Assembly: GCF_004405105.1 (NCBI RefSeq) | Contig: NZ_SORW01000044.1 | Coordinates: forward strand, 113,503-177,502 | From: Jeotgalibacillus sp. R-1-5s-1 | Lineage (GTDB): Bacteria > Bacillota > Bacilli > Bacillales > Jeotgalibacillaceae | Direction: 5' to 3' | Length of the DNA: 64,000 bases | Part shown: piece by piece, positions 45,616 through 54,681 of the stretch | Layout of the letters: each line of letters starts with the position of its first letter | How positions within the stretch are numbered: the stretch's first letter is position 1 | Program-made: the position numbers and the translations under genes | The notes under the pieces: generated by a model | The model's database searches: none | Told to the model about the DNA's origin: nothing | What the model saw: only the letters and a program-made list of their open reading frames with translations

Positions 45616-46935
45616 TTAATGGTCGTGCGCTTCGCCTTTTTTCAGTGCGATGACTGCAGTTGGCGGAGTTTCAAATGTTTTTACTACCTCAGCTTCCTGA
45701 TGAGCAAGGTCAACCAGTGTCAGGTTCATCTCAGCCGGGTCTGTAATATAAAGGTTTCCTTCAATGAGTGACATAGATGGACTTGGTGCGCCGTGTCCAT
45801 GCCCTTCAGATGGTGCGATTGGTTCAATGGCAGAAATGCTTCCTTCGATTTCTCCGGCTGATAAATGAACGGTATAAACCTTACCATCCTTTCCAAGGAC
45901 ATAAGCATGTTCTTCGTCCATCGCCATGCTGCCAACGTATTCCGTACCTAAGTCAACCGTACTTACGGAACGTTCTTTTAAATCAAGAATGGAGATATGT
46001 GTATTTAATTCAGGATTGTCCTCGCTACTGTAATTACCGATGATATAGTCAGCGTTATCTAACCCTTTCAATGATCCAACGCGTGCGTTTTGATCAGGTA
46101 AAGGAATTTCAATTGCTTTCTGTTCAGTTACGCTGTAAATCAGCAGCTGTCCCTCGCAGCCGAAGGCAATCGTTTCTGTGTCTCCTGAACCACCCGATGC
46201 TTCACCGTGAAGGCCTGGACATCCTGCAAAACGATTCAATTCTTCGCCCGCTGCATTAAATAGTGCTACGCCTTCCGGAAGTGGCTGAGGGTTATCTTCA
46301 GGTGTGTAAGACGCTAAAACATGTCCATCCGACAGCGGCACTGCCACACCATGATGGGGTGCAACCTGAATTGTCGTGACCGGTGTCAGTTCGTTTTCAG
46401 TTGTAAAGGCAGTCTCACCGAATACTTGAACCTCACCACTGCCATCATAAAAAATAGCAGAATTGCCTCCGTGATTAACGAAATGAGTAGGTTCATCTCC
46501 GATTAATTCAAAAGTAGAAAGGGATGGAGCCTCCACGTAATCATGGGCATGATCACCGTGTGCCTCAGACCAGACACCAGAATCTAAAAGCTTTACGCTT
46601 CCACTTTCGCGATCACTCACAAAAAGGTGGCGATCGTCCGCTGCGAGACGAATCGCAGATGTTTTTGTATCAAAGGATTCTGTAGCTTCATATCCCTCGC
46701 TGTCAATGATCCACACACCATTTTCGTGAGAGACAGCAAGCCGTGCATGACTTGCGGCGTGCTCATGATCGTGGTGCTCGTCTTCCTCATGTTCTTCTTT
46801 GTTTGACTCCGTTGCTTCCTCTGCTTGTGAGGCGCTTGTCTCCGGACTTTCTTCCTGCGCAGTGTCACTCGTGTTACAGGCAGCAAGAACGAGTGTGCCC
46901 AGGACAGACCACAGCATGATTAAAAAACGATTCAT
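45616..46935 (-). CDS. AztD-like beta-propeller lipoprotein, putative zinc chaperone
   Basis: A 439-residue lipoprotein (lipobox LVLAAC, Cys20). After an acidic linker comes a His-rich cluster (EHEEDEHHDHEHAASH), then a WD40-like seven-blade propeller (VSHENGVWIIDSEGY, ADDRHLFVSDRESGSVKLLDSG, MAMDEEHAYVLGKDGKVYTV). AztD proteins carry zinc to ABC-importer receptors, and the His cluster suits metal binding. A Zur-like box lies upstream. I chose the ATG at 46935 because the GTG at 46947 overlaps the ribosome site. The name rests on fold and His content, not on a close match. Confidence 0.65.
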   Translation of the reverse strand: MNRFLIMLWSVLGTLVLAACNTSDTAQEESPETSASQAEEATESNKEEHEEDEHHDHEHAASHARLAVSHENGVWIIDSEGYEATESFDTKTSAIRLAADDRHLFVSDRESGSVKLLDSGVWSEAHGDHAHDYVEAPSLSTFELIGDEPTHFVNHGGNSAIFYDGSGEVQVFGETAFTTENELTPVTTIQVAPHHGVAVPLSDGHVLASYTPEDNPQPLPEGVALFNAAGEELNRFAGCPGLHGEASGGSGDTETIAFGCEGQLLIYSVTEQKAIEIPLPDQNARVGSLKGLDNADYIIGNYSSEDNPELNTHISILDLKERSVSTVDLGTEYVGSMAMDEEHAYVLGKDGKVYTVHLSAGEIEGSISAIEPIAPSEGHGHGAPSPSMSLIEGNLYITDPAEMNLTLVDLAHQEAEVVKTFETPPTAVIALKKGEAHDH

Positions 46936-46958
46936 TCGTATTAGCACTCCTTTTATGT

Positions 46959-46979
46959 AAATAATAACGGTTACGATTT
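46959..46979. promoter_or_regulatory. Zur-like box upstream of the AztD-like gene
   Basis: The minus strand reads AAATCGTAACCGTTATTATT, agreeing at about 16 of 20 defined positions with the Bacillus Zur box (AAATCGTAATnATTACGATT). It lies 24 bases upstream of the gene start, a position suited to repression under zinc-replete conditions. Confidence 0.55.
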
Positions 46980-47110
46980 ACATCATAAACGCTAGGAAAA
47001 GTTTATGCAAGCAGGAATTAAAAGATGAATGGAAATGGCAGGTGGTCAGTGTCGCTTTGGGGTGAGCAGGGAGAATAGACGTATTGAAGTTGAATCAGCG
47101 TTTGTAAGAG

Positions 47111-47297
47111 TGATGGAATCAAGTGCTGAAGTGAAGGTATTAAGACCGTTAGGGAGGGGATCCGGGCACTGTAATGAAGGAATAATGGGAGCCCGAGACC
47201 TTAGTGAAGGAATACATTTTTCAAACGACCGAATTAATTTTTTAAAAGAAGAGATAAAAATCTGGAAAGCCTGAATAACTCCCACAAGTGATGGAAT
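47111..47297 (+). repeat. Phased 21-nt array, class A, copy A7
   Basis: Boxes start at 47111, 47132, 47153, 47175, 47205, 47226, 47247, 47268 and 47289: spacings 21, 21, 22, 30, 21, 21, 21, 21. It lies in the 618-base gap between divergent genes. The remaining parts (46980-47110 and 47298-47553) show no gene and no clear motif. Confidence 0.85.
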
Positions 47298-47553
47298 TCC
47301 GAAAACCAGCTCCAGCCACAATCACCCTCTCAGTTACCCAACTGCATTTAGCGACAAGAACTTTGCAAAACCTAAGGTCTATATCGTACAAGTTTGACCG
47401 AAAACTAATACAATACCGTTCAACCTCAGGACTATTCATCCTGAAATTGGGTATTAGTTCATTATGTAATGCGATGCGACCAAAGCACTCATTTGTGGAA
47501 TGAGTGAAACATTTCCAAATAAGGGTCGTAATCAATAACCGAGGTGAATTATT

Positions 47554-48402
47554 ATGTATTATCAGGAACCGAAGACGGAGACATTCTATTCTGTTGCATA
47601 TGTAATTATGTTTGGCGTTGCCATTTTATTTTTAGGTGCGGTCACTCTATTACCTATTGTGTTGTTTTTTATCTACCAGGCTTCCTGGATCTGGTTTATC
47701 GCGTGGATGACACCGTTGTTTGGCTGGCTGAACTGGGTGACGATCCGACATGCTGAAAAGGTGTTTTGGAAAGAGAAGCATCACGCTCATTATGAAGTAA
47801 GAGATGGTCACTTTTACGGAACCACCTATCGAATTGAAGAAAAGCAGCGGAAAAGAGAACATTCTTTTCCACTCTCGGATATTAATAGAGTTGTGATGTT
47901 GCCTTACATTATCAGGATCGTGACGAGGCCGAGCAGGGAGTTTTATGACTATGGCAATGCTCCAAGAACGATCAAAGTGACTGCTCCAATGATTGCTGTG
48001 GTAACGGACAATGATCTGGTTGAAATGCTGATGGCTGAGAATGATATGACGACAATCGACCAGTGGGTGAAGTATTTCGAAGAGCAGGGAGTTCCAATCT
48101 CTTATTCATCAAAACTGTTATACTATTATGCAAATAAACAATGGTATAGTCGTACACAAAGGCACCAGCATCTCCTGAATGATGAGAACGTAGTGCCATT
48201 TAAGCCGTCAGCATACAATAATATCGTTGAGGCGAGTGAGATCCTTCACAGAGAATGGACTAGAAAGGTCAATGATGATTTATCGATTGATGAATTGAAT
48301 GAATTACATGAGAAAAAGTTGAAGAAGCGTAAAAGAGGCAGATTGATCAGCGCCTTTGTTTTGGGGTTCTTTATGCTCCTGGCCTTTTTATCTGTCATTT
48401 AA
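47554..48402 (+). CDS. Membrane protein with PH-like cytoplasmic domain, 282 aa
   Basis: Two membrane segments lie near the N-terminus (about residues 15-40 and 43-60) and one at the very C-terminus (about 262-280, ISAFVLGFFMLLAFLSVI). The middle part, HAHYEVRDGHFYGTTYRIEEKQ then SDINRVVMLPYIIRIVTRP, resembles bacterial PH-domain proteins. GAGGTGAA precedes the ATG. No specific family recognised. It precedes the YcsI-like gene by 14 bases and may be co-transcribed with it. Confidence 0.55.
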   Translation: MYYQEPKTETFYSVAYVIMFGVAILFLGAVTLLPIVLFFIYQASWIWFIAWMTPLFGWLNWVTIRHAEKVFWKEKHHAHYEVRDGHFYGTTYRIEEKQRKREHSFPLSDINRVVMLPYIIRIVTRPSREFYDYGNAPRTIKVTAPMIAVVTDNDLVEMLMAENDMTTIDQWVKYFEEQGVPISYSSKLLYYYANKQWYSRTQRHQHLLNDENVVPFKPSAYNNIVEASEILHREWTRKVNDDLSIDELNELHEKKLKKRKRGRLISAFVLGFFMLLAFLSVI

Positions 48403-48416
48403 ATGGAGGGAGTACC

Positions 48417-49199
48417 ATGAATCAATTATCACCGTCAGAAATCAGAGAAATGATACGCGCAAATGAATGGACAAAGCCGACTGCCGGACTGGCAAACGGC
48501 TATATACAGACGAACCTTGCCGTGCTGCCAAAGGATCTGGCGTTTGAGTTTCTATTGTTTTGTCAGCGTAATCCGAAGCCGTGTCCGATTATTGATGTAG
48601 TAGAAGCCGGGGAAATCTCGGCACGGTTCGCAGCCCCCGATGCCAATATGAAAACAGATATTCCGAAATACCGCATTTATCGAAATGGTGAGATGACCGA
48701 AGAGTGCGAGAACGTTTCTGACATTTGGGATGAGAATATGGTTGGTTTTTTAATTGGATGCAGCTTTACGTTTGAGGAGGCTCTTCTGCAAAACGGGATT
48801 CCGATTCGTCATCATGAAGAGCAGTGTAATGTACCGATGTATAAAACGAATATTGCATGTACAAAAGCAGGGCGATTTGAAGGGCCGATGGTGGTCAGCA
48901 TGCGCCCGATGAGCGAGCAGGAAGTGATTCGTGCTGTTCAGGTGACGAGCCGATTCCCTTCTGTGCACGGGGCGCCGGTGCATATCGGCAGTCCTGAAAA
49001 AATCGGAATACAGGACATCCATAATCCGGATTTTGGAGATTCCGTCACGATCAAAGAAGGCGAAGTTCCTGTATTTTGGGCATGTGGGGTCACACCGCAG
49101 GCGATCGCCATGCATGTTAAGCCCGAGCTGATGATTACGCATTCTCCAGGTCATATGTTTATAACTGATTTGAAGAATGAAGAGTTTTCGGTTTTGTAG
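48417..49199 (+). CDS. Putative hydro-lyase, YcsI/DUF1445 family
   Basis: A 260-residue protein matching the DUF1445 (UPF0317) family throughout: GYIQTNLAVLPKDLAFEFLLFCQRNPKPCPIIDV, DMVGFLIGCSFTFEEALL-like segment, VSMRPM, and GDSVTIKEGEVPVFWACGVTPQAI. The family includes D-glutamate cyclase and putative hydro-lyases; in B. subtilis ycsI lies with kip and lam (pxp) genes of 5-oxoproline metabolism. Those partners are not present here. Confidence 0.88.
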   Translation: MNQLSPSEIREMIRANEWTKPTAGLANGYIQTNLAVLPKDLAFEFLLFCQRNPKPCPIIDVVEAGEISARFAAPDANMKTDIPKYRIYRNGEMTEECENVSDIWDENMVGFLIGCSFTFEEALLQNGIPIRHHEEQCNVPMYKTNIACTKAGRFEGPMVVSMRPMSEQEVIRAVQVTSRFPSVHGAPVHIGSPEKIGIQDIHNPDFGDSVTIKEGEVPVFWACGVTPQAIAMHVKPELMITHSPGHMFITDLKNEEFSVL

Positions 49200-49218
49200 A
49201 GACTTAGTTGATAGTTGG

Positions 49219-49250
49219 AACCTCTTGCTATTAGCAGGGGGTTTTCTCTT
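49219..49250 (+). terminator. Probable terminator
   Basis: AACCTCTTGC and GCAGGGGGTT form an imperfect stem followed by a T-rich stretch. Confidence 0.5.
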
Positions 49251-49336
49251 TTAGAAACACTATCAAAGTTTCCATACATATTTTAGAATAAATGGTATCC
49301 TTGGTTTAAGGATTATTTCCAAAAGGGGGATGCTAT

Positions 49337-49510
49337 TTGTTTTGGGATGAAGCTTCACTCACTGTGCTGATCATCTTTGTGATGATGTTTGCGATTGGGT
49401 CGTTTTTGAATATTATGTTCAAAACGACCAAAAGACGTGACTGGCTGACCATGTTCTTATTCTGTTTTGTGTTCTCAGCTTTTTTTGTCGGTATATTTAA
49501 CTATTTCTGA
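49337..49510 (+). CDS. Small membrane protein, 57 aa
   Basis: A TTG at 49337, seven bases after AAAAGGGGG, opens a frame of 57 residues with two membrane helices (about residues 8-28 and 38-56) joined by a basic loop KTTKRRDW. The stop lies 19 bases before the next gene start, so the two probably form a unit. No family recognised. Confidence 0.5.
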   Translation: MFWDEASLTVLIIFVMMFAIGSFLNIMFKTTKRRDWLTMFLFCFVFSAFFVGIFNYF

Positions 49511-49528
49511 TTGATAGGAGGGAGTGAA

Positions 49529-49975
49529 ATGCATAGATACGGGCCAGGTGTTTTAATCTCGATTATCATATTTCTCGTGCTTGTTGTCATTAATGACTGG
49601 TATTATGCCAATACAGGGCCGTTAAATGCGATTGTGATGGTGCTGAGCAGCTACAGTATCTTATTTCCTTATCTCATTGAGAAGAAAAAATGGAAAACCC
49701 ATCTATTATTTTTCCTGATGTTGATCGTAGTCATCTCATTCTCCATTCCACAGGTTACATATGTCGAGGCGGAGTCAACAGTTGTGGAGGAATATGGATT
49801 GGTTGACATCACAGATAGAGGGAACCTGCCATTAATGATAGAACGTTGGGAAGATCGGATTAATCCTTTTCATCCTCATACTGCCTATTATTTTTCAGGA
49901 GTGAATGAAGATGGGAAAAATGTTTCTGTGATGGTGACTGCTGACGAGAAGAGAATAGTGGAAATAAATCCATAA
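49529..49975 (+). CDS. Membrane protein, 148 aa
   Basis: I chose ATG 49529 behind GGAGGG. Three N-terminal membrane segments (about residues 8-25, 32-50 and 58-78) are followed by an external domain of about 70 residues. No family recognised. Transcribed with the preceding small membrane protein; a terminator follows. Confidence 0.5.
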   Translation: MHRYGPGVLISIIIFLVLVVINDWYYANTGPLNAIVMVLSSYSILFPYLIEKKKWKTHLLFFLMLIVVISFSIPQVTYVEAESTVVEEYGLVDITDRGNLPLMIERWEDRINPFHPHTAYYFSGVNEDGKNVSVMVTADEKRIVEINP

Positions 49976-49980
49976 CGGAG

Positions 49981-50013
49981 AGCGATCCTTCTCATAGCTG
50001 GGGTCGCTTTTTC
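49981..50013 (+). terminator. Rho-independent terminator
   Basis: AGCGATCC and GGGTCGCT pair around a loop, followed by five T. Confidence 0.65.
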
Positions 50014-50109
50014 ATGGGAAGAGAATATCCCTTTTGAAGGATATAAAATATTCCTTATAAAAAACTTGTTGCAATCGCTTTCAGGATATTCTATAATTCA
50101 AATCAATTA

Positions 50110-50127
50110 ATCCGAAACGTTTCGGGA
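50110..50127. promoter_or_regulatory. LacI-type operator upstream of the regulator gene
   Basis: ATCCGAAACGTTTCGGGA is a near-perfect palindrome around the ACGT centre, 11 bases before the lacI-like start. The same site recurs upstream of the glycosidase gene, indicating autoregulation. Confidence 0.75.
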
Positions 50128-50137
50128 GCGTGATGAA

Positions 50138-51142
50138 ATGACGACTATAAAAGATATTGCAAAGACAGCCGGCGTTTCCGTAACAACTGTTTCGCGTGCC
50201 CTAAATGGGTATTCGGATGTAAACGAAGCGACCCGTAAAAAGATTGTAGAAACAGCAAGACAGCTGAATTACACGCCTAACACGATTGCCCGCAGCCTCG
50301 TGATGAAGAAGTCAAAAACAATCGGATTACTTGTATCAGGATTTATCAGAGAAAGCCTGAAGGATAATTTTATGCTGAATGTACTGGCAGGGGTCAATGA
50401 CTTCGCCTCTGGCACGGATTACGATATTGTATTGTTCAATACGAATTCATCTAAGCAGAGAGAAAAAACGTATCATCAGCTGTGCCGCGAACGTCAGGTG
50501 GACGGTGTTGTTATCCAGGGAATCAAAACCGATGATCCTTATCTTGAGGAGATTATTGATGGAGATATACCTTGTGTACTTGTCGACATTCCTAAAATGG
50601 GTCCGAAAACTGGCTATGTTTCAACAGACAATGTAATCGGAGCCTATGAAGCGGGTAAGCATTTACTTGGACTTGGACATACAAAAATAGCGATGATTAA
50701 CGGTCATGACCAGGCTTTCGTCAGTCAGGAGCGACTTGATGGTTTCCAAAAAGCGCTTAATGAAGCTGGATTATCTCTGCTTCAGGTAGAGAACGGAGGA
50801 TTTTCTGAAGAAGGCGGGAGAGCAAGCTTGCTGAATATAATGAGCCAGCATCCTGATGTAACTGCGATCTTTTGTGCGAGTGATTTAATGGCCATCGGAG
50901 CTTTGTCAGCATTAAAGGAACTCGGCAAAAGTGCACCTGAAGACTTGTCGATTGTCGGATATGACGATATTTTACTTGCTAAATATGTAACACCTGCTCT
51001 GACCACGGTTTCTCAGGATACACACGGACTCGGTTATGAAGCAGCTAAAATGCTGATCGGTATGCTGGAGGGTAAGCAGCCTGGAAAGACGATAGTAAAA
51101 CATGAATTAATGATTCGGGACTCAAGCCAACAGTGTCTATAA
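50138..51142 (+). CDS. LacI-family transcriptional repressor of the sugar operon
   Basis: A 334-residue regulator: [27 protein letters not shown] is the LacI helix-turn-helix with hinge, followed by the periplasmic-binding-like effector domain ending in [15 protein letters not shown] residues. It heads the glycosidase and ABC transporter genes. Palindromes ATCCGAAACGTTTCGGAT before itself and before the glycosidase are the probable binding sites. The inducer is probably the transported glucoside. Confidence 0.92.
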   Translation: MTTIKDIAKTAGVSVTTVSRALNGYSDVNEATRKKIVETARQLNYTPNTIARSLVMKKSKTIGLLVSGFIRESLKDNFMLNVLAGVNDFASGTDYDIVLFNTNSSKQREKTYHQLCRERQVDGVVIQGIKTDDPYLEEIIDGDIPCVLVDIPKMGPKTGYVSTDNVIGAYEAGKHLLGLGHTKIAMINGHDQAFVSQERLDGFQKALNEAGLSLLQVENGGFSEEGGRASLLNIMSQHPDVTAIFCASDLMAIGALSALKELGKSAPEDLSIVGYDDILLAKYVTPALTTVSQDTHGLGYEAAKMLIGMLEGKQPGKTIVKHELMIRDSSQQCL

Positions 51143-51184
51143 TTTATCGGCGCAAGATAAAGCTTGGGTTCTTTTTTTGACTAA

Positions 51185-51202
51185 ATCCGAAACGTTTCGG
51201 AT
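51185..51202. promoter_or_regulatory. LacI-type operator of the glycosidase-transport operon
   Basis: ATCCGAAACGTTTCGGAT is a perfect 18-bp palindrome, 19 bases before the glycosidase start. It matches the site at 50110 in all but one base at its end. Confidence 0.8.
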
Positions 51203-51221
51203 GCTGATAGGAGAGGCTTTT

Positions 51222-53330
51222 ATGAACTATAGAGTGATCAAAGAAAACGATTTGTTTTTACTGACTGATGAAAAGGGAGATATTGTTTCTAATCATACAT
51301 ATGAGCTTGGGCTCTACACAAAGGACACGCGATTCCTAAGTAAATTCAAGCTGTTAATCAACGGGGAGTCACCGATCCCGCTGCATTCAGATGGTGGTGA
51401 AAACTTCCGTTCCAGCATTCTTTTGACGAACCCGCATCAGGAAAAAGACGGGGAGCTGATTCTGTGGAGAGAGTCGATTCAGATTGAGCGGACCAGGTTT
51501 ATCCATGATGATGTTCTATACGAAACGGTAAAGGCAACAAGCTTTTTCCCAAAAGAAGTATCCTTTAATCTCGGCCTGCAGGCGGATGCCGATTTTGCGG
51601 ATATGTTCATTGTCCGGGGTTTTCAAAATGGAGAGGTAGGTAAAAAAGGCGCGACAATTTCAGAGCCTGGAAGTATTACTTTTACCTACAACGGTGCTGA
51701 TCAGATCAACCGGAGAACTGTGATCAGCTGGGACGAGCCGGAACGCAATGCGCACGGCGGAACGGTCGATTTCACCTGGACGCTAAATCACGGGGAATCG
51801 AAGGAGCTGACGTTCACTGTGGAAGCGCTTCAACAGGATGAGGCAAGTAAAGTGACGGATCAGGAAAGCGCGTTGAAGGCACTGCAGCATTCCTATCAGC
51901 AGTGGAATGATTCATTACCGCGAATCAGAACGGATCACCATCAGCTGGAGAAGCTGATTCAACGTGGTACAGACGATCTGAGAGTGCTGCTGACGGATGT
52001 TGGACATGGCTCATTTCCAGTCGCAGGTCTTCCATGGTTTGGCGTTCCATTTGGACGTGACAGCCTGATCGCTGCCCTTCAGCTTTTGCCTTTCAATGCA
52101 GAGGTGGCAAAAGGAACGCTGCGCACGATGGCGCATTATCAGGGAACGAAGGTGGATGCATGGAGAGATGAGCAACCCGGGAAAATCATGCATGAAATTC
52201 GTTACGGAGAGCTTGCGAACACAAATCAAATTCCTTTTGCTCCTTACTATGGAAGTGTTGATTCCACACCGCTGTTTCTGATGCTTCTCGTGGAAACGGT
52301 GAACTGGACAGGGGATTTGAAGCTGGCTGAGGAGCTGCGTTCCAATATTGATCGTGCCCTTGAATGGATTGATCAATATGGAGACCGTGATGGTGATTTG
52401 TTTGTTGAATATCATCAGGAAGCATCAAAAGGGATTGCCAATCAGGGATGGAAGGATTCCGGTGACTCGGTTGTTCATCGAAATGGTGACTATGCGAAAT
52501 CTCCAATTGCATTAAGTGAAGTTCAGGGATATGTGTATCAGGCGAAAACGGGTATTGCCAGACTTCTTGACAGGCTGGGTGAATCCGGGCGTGCGGAAGC
52601 ATTGAGAGTTCAGTCTGAACAGTTGAAAGAAAAGTTCAATCAGGATTTTTGGATGGAAGATGTACAATTTTACGCCATCGCATTAGATGAACATAAAAAA
52701 CAGGTGGGAACGATCACATCGAATCCCGGTCACCTTTTACAGTCGGGCATTCTGACGGAAGAAAGAGCGAAGAAAGTCTCTGAACAGCTGACAAATGACA
52801 ATATGTTTTCAGGATATGGCATCCGGACAATGGCTGTGGGAGAAGCCGGTTATAATCCAATGAGTTATCACGACGGCAGTGTGTGGCCGCATGATAACAG
52901 CATGATTCTGCTCGGCATGGGCAAGCTTGGTCATCAAAGACAAATGAACCAGGTGATTGATGGGCTGATCGAGGCCTCCGGACATTTCGAGTATGATCGT
53001 CTGCCGGAGCTTTTCTGCGGCTATGATGCATCGCTGAATAAAGTGGTTCCATATCCGGTTGCGTGCTCGCCACAGGCGTGGGCTGCTGGAACACCTCTGA
53101 CCTTTATTCAATCCTTGTTAGGGATTTTCCCTGACAGCTTAAATAATAGGATTTTAATTAACCCTGTATTACTTGATTCCATGGATGAATTACAAATCGA
53201 TGAACTGAAGGTGGGTGAAGGGGTTCTTTCGCTTAATGTGAAAAGAATTGGAGACAAAGTAAATGTTGACATTGTGAAAAATACAACGGGCTTTGACATC
53301 GAAAATCGTTTAACGGCACGAACTCATTAA
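51222..53330 (+). CDS. Glycogen-debranching-like glycosidase (GDE_N_bis plus (alpha/alpha)6 catalytic domain)
   Basis: A 702-residue cytoplasmic enzyme starting at ATG 51222 behind GGAGAGG. The N-terminal beta domain (about 5-200) reads LFLLTDEKGDIVSNHTYELGLYTKDTRFLSKF, as in the GDE_N_bis family; the C-terminal (alpha/alpha)6 domain has GLPWFGVPFGRDSLIAALQLL and YHDGSVWPHDNSMI. Related proteins are annotated amylo-alpha-1,6-glucosidases and probably hydrolyse small alpha-glucosides. It follows its regulator and precedes a sugar importer, so it should split the imported sugar. The exact substrate is unknown. Confidence 0.8.
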   Translation: MNYRVIKENDLFLLTDEKGDIVSNHTYELGLYTKDTRFLSKFKLLINGESPIPLHSDGGENFRSSILLTNPHQEKDGELILWRESIQIERTRFIHDDVLYETVKATSFFPKEVSFNLGLQADADFADMFIVRGFQNGEVGKKGATISEPGSITFTYNGADQINRRTVISWDEPERNAHGGTVDFTWTLNHGESKELTFTVEALQQDEASKVTDQESALKALQHSYQQWNDSLPRIRTDHHQLEKLIQRGTDDLRVLLTDVGHGSFPVAGLPWFGVPFGRDSLIAALQLLPFNAEVAKGTLRTMAHYQGTKVDAWRDEQPGKIMHEIRYGELANTNQIPFAPYYGSVDSTPLFLMLLVETVNWTGDLKLAEELRSNIDRALEWIDQYGDRDGDLFVEYHQEASKGIANQGWKDSGDSVVHRNGDYAKSPIALSEVQGYVYQAKTGIARLLDRLGESGRAEALRVQSEQLKEKFNQDFWMEDVQFYAIALDEHKKQVGTITSNPGHLLQSGILTEERAKKVSEQLTNDNMFSGYGIRTMAVGEAGYNPMSYHDGSVWPHDNSMILLGMGKLGHQRQMNQVIDGLIEASGHFEYDRLPELFCGYDASLNKVVPYPVACSPQAWAAGTPLTFIQSLLGIFPDSLNNRILINPVLLDSMDELQIDELKVGEGVLSLNVKRIGDKVNVDIVKNTTGFDIENRLTARTH

Positions 53331-53353
53331 AAGGGGAAAAGGAGCGAATAAGC

Positions 53354-54607
53354 ATGAAAAAGAAATGGATGGTTTCAATGAGTGTAACAGCACTATTAGC
53401 AGGTGGCGTCTTAGCTGGATGCAGTTCTGATAATGGTGGGGAAGGCTCTTCTGATGAAGGTGGTAAAACAACAATCACGCTTGCAGGATGGGGAGGAAAT
53501 CCGACTGAGCAGGATCTGCTGCAACAGACATTGGATGATTTTGAAGCGCAAAATCCGGATATCGATGTCAAGCTTGAGGTCATTGCAGATCAGTACATGG
53601 ACGTAATGAAAACGCGGCTGATCGGCGGGGAGGGTCCTGATGTTTTTTATCTGGATGCCTTTGAAGCACCGGCTCTAATTGAGACAGGCGTTCTTGAACC
53701 ACTTGATGATTACGTGACAGAAGAATTCGATGTAGAGGATTTTGAAGCACCGTTACTTGAAGCCTTCCAGCAGGATGGCGTCACATACGGATTCCCGAAG
53801 GATTATTCCACACTGGCTCTTTTCTATAACAAAACCCTGTTTGAAGAGGCTGGCGTAGAAGTGCCGACAACTTGGGAAGAAATGATGGAAGTGTCTAAAG
53901 CACTTACGAAGGATGGCGTTTACGGATATGGTGTAGCACCTGAGCTTGCACGTCAGTACTTTGTAGCTGAATCACTGGGAGGCAGTGTAGTAGAGGATAA
54001 CATGGCGAACTTCGGCAGTGATGAGGTGATCGAAGCACTGCAGCCAATTATTGATCAGCACAATGTCGATAAAACATCTGCACAGCCTTCAGAAGTAGGT
54101 GCCTCATCAGGTGGAGATATGTTCGGACAGCAGCGTGCAGCAATGGTACTTGAAGGAAACTGGAACATTCCTTACTTAGAAGAGACTTTCCCTGAATTAG
54201 AATACGGAACAGCTGAGGTGCCAACGATTAACGGTGAAAAAGGAACGATGGCGTTTACGGTGTCTTACGTTATGAATGCTGCCTCTGAAAAGAAAGAAGC
54301 ATCATGGAAGCTGATTGAGTACCTGACTGGTAAAGAAGGAATGGAAACATGGACAAGTAAAGGGTTCGCTCTTCCGACACGTAAATCAGTTGCTGAAAAG
54401 CTTGGTTATGCCAATGATGAGCTGCGCGGTCCGCTTGTAGCAGGTGCAGAGTATGCAACTGTCTGGGCAAACGGAACAAACCTGCCAACAATCACAAACA
54501 ACTTCAATAACCAGTTTGTCAGTGCGTTCCTTGGTGAGCGTCCACTGGATGAAGCGTTAAAAGAAGCAGAGGAGCAGGCAAACAGCGAAATTGAGGCCAA
54601 TAATTAA
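53354..54607 (+). CDS. ABC transporter sugar-binding lipoprotein
   Basis: A 417-residue family 1 solute-binding protein: signal peptide with lipobox LAGC, then TITLAGWGGNPTEQDLLQQTLDDFEAQNPDIDVKLEV, GPDVFYLDAFEAPALIETGVLEPLD and YGFPKDYSTLALFYNKTLFEEAGVEVPTTWEEM, all typical of MalE-like receptors. It feeds the two permeases encoded directly downstream. It lies 23 bases after the glycosidase gene. Confidence 0.93.
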   Translation: MKKKWMVSMSVTALLAGGVLAGCSSDNGGEGSSDEGGKTTITLAGWGGNPTEQDLLQQTLDDFEAQNPDIDVKLEVIADQYMDVMKTRLIGGEGPDVFYLDAFEAPALIETGVLEPLDDYVTEEFDVEDFEAPLLEAFQQDGVTYGFPKDYSTLALFYNKTLFEEAGVEVPTTWEEMMEVSKALTKDGVYGYGVAPELARQYFVAESLGGSVVEDNMANFGSDEVIEALQPIIDQHNVDKTSAQPSEVGASSGGDMFGQQRAAMVLEGNWNIPYLEETFPELEYGTAEVPTINGEKGTMAFTVSYVMNAASEKKEASWKLIEYLTGKEGMETWTSKGFALPTRKSVAEKLGYANDELRGPLVAGAEYATVWANGTNLPTITNNFNNQFVSAFLGERPLDEALKEAEEQANSEIEANN

Positions 54608-54681
54608 TCAGCCGTAACTTTAAAGGGAGGAAGCTGGCGAAGCAATCGTCAGCTTCTTACTTGAAATGGGAGTGACATAAG

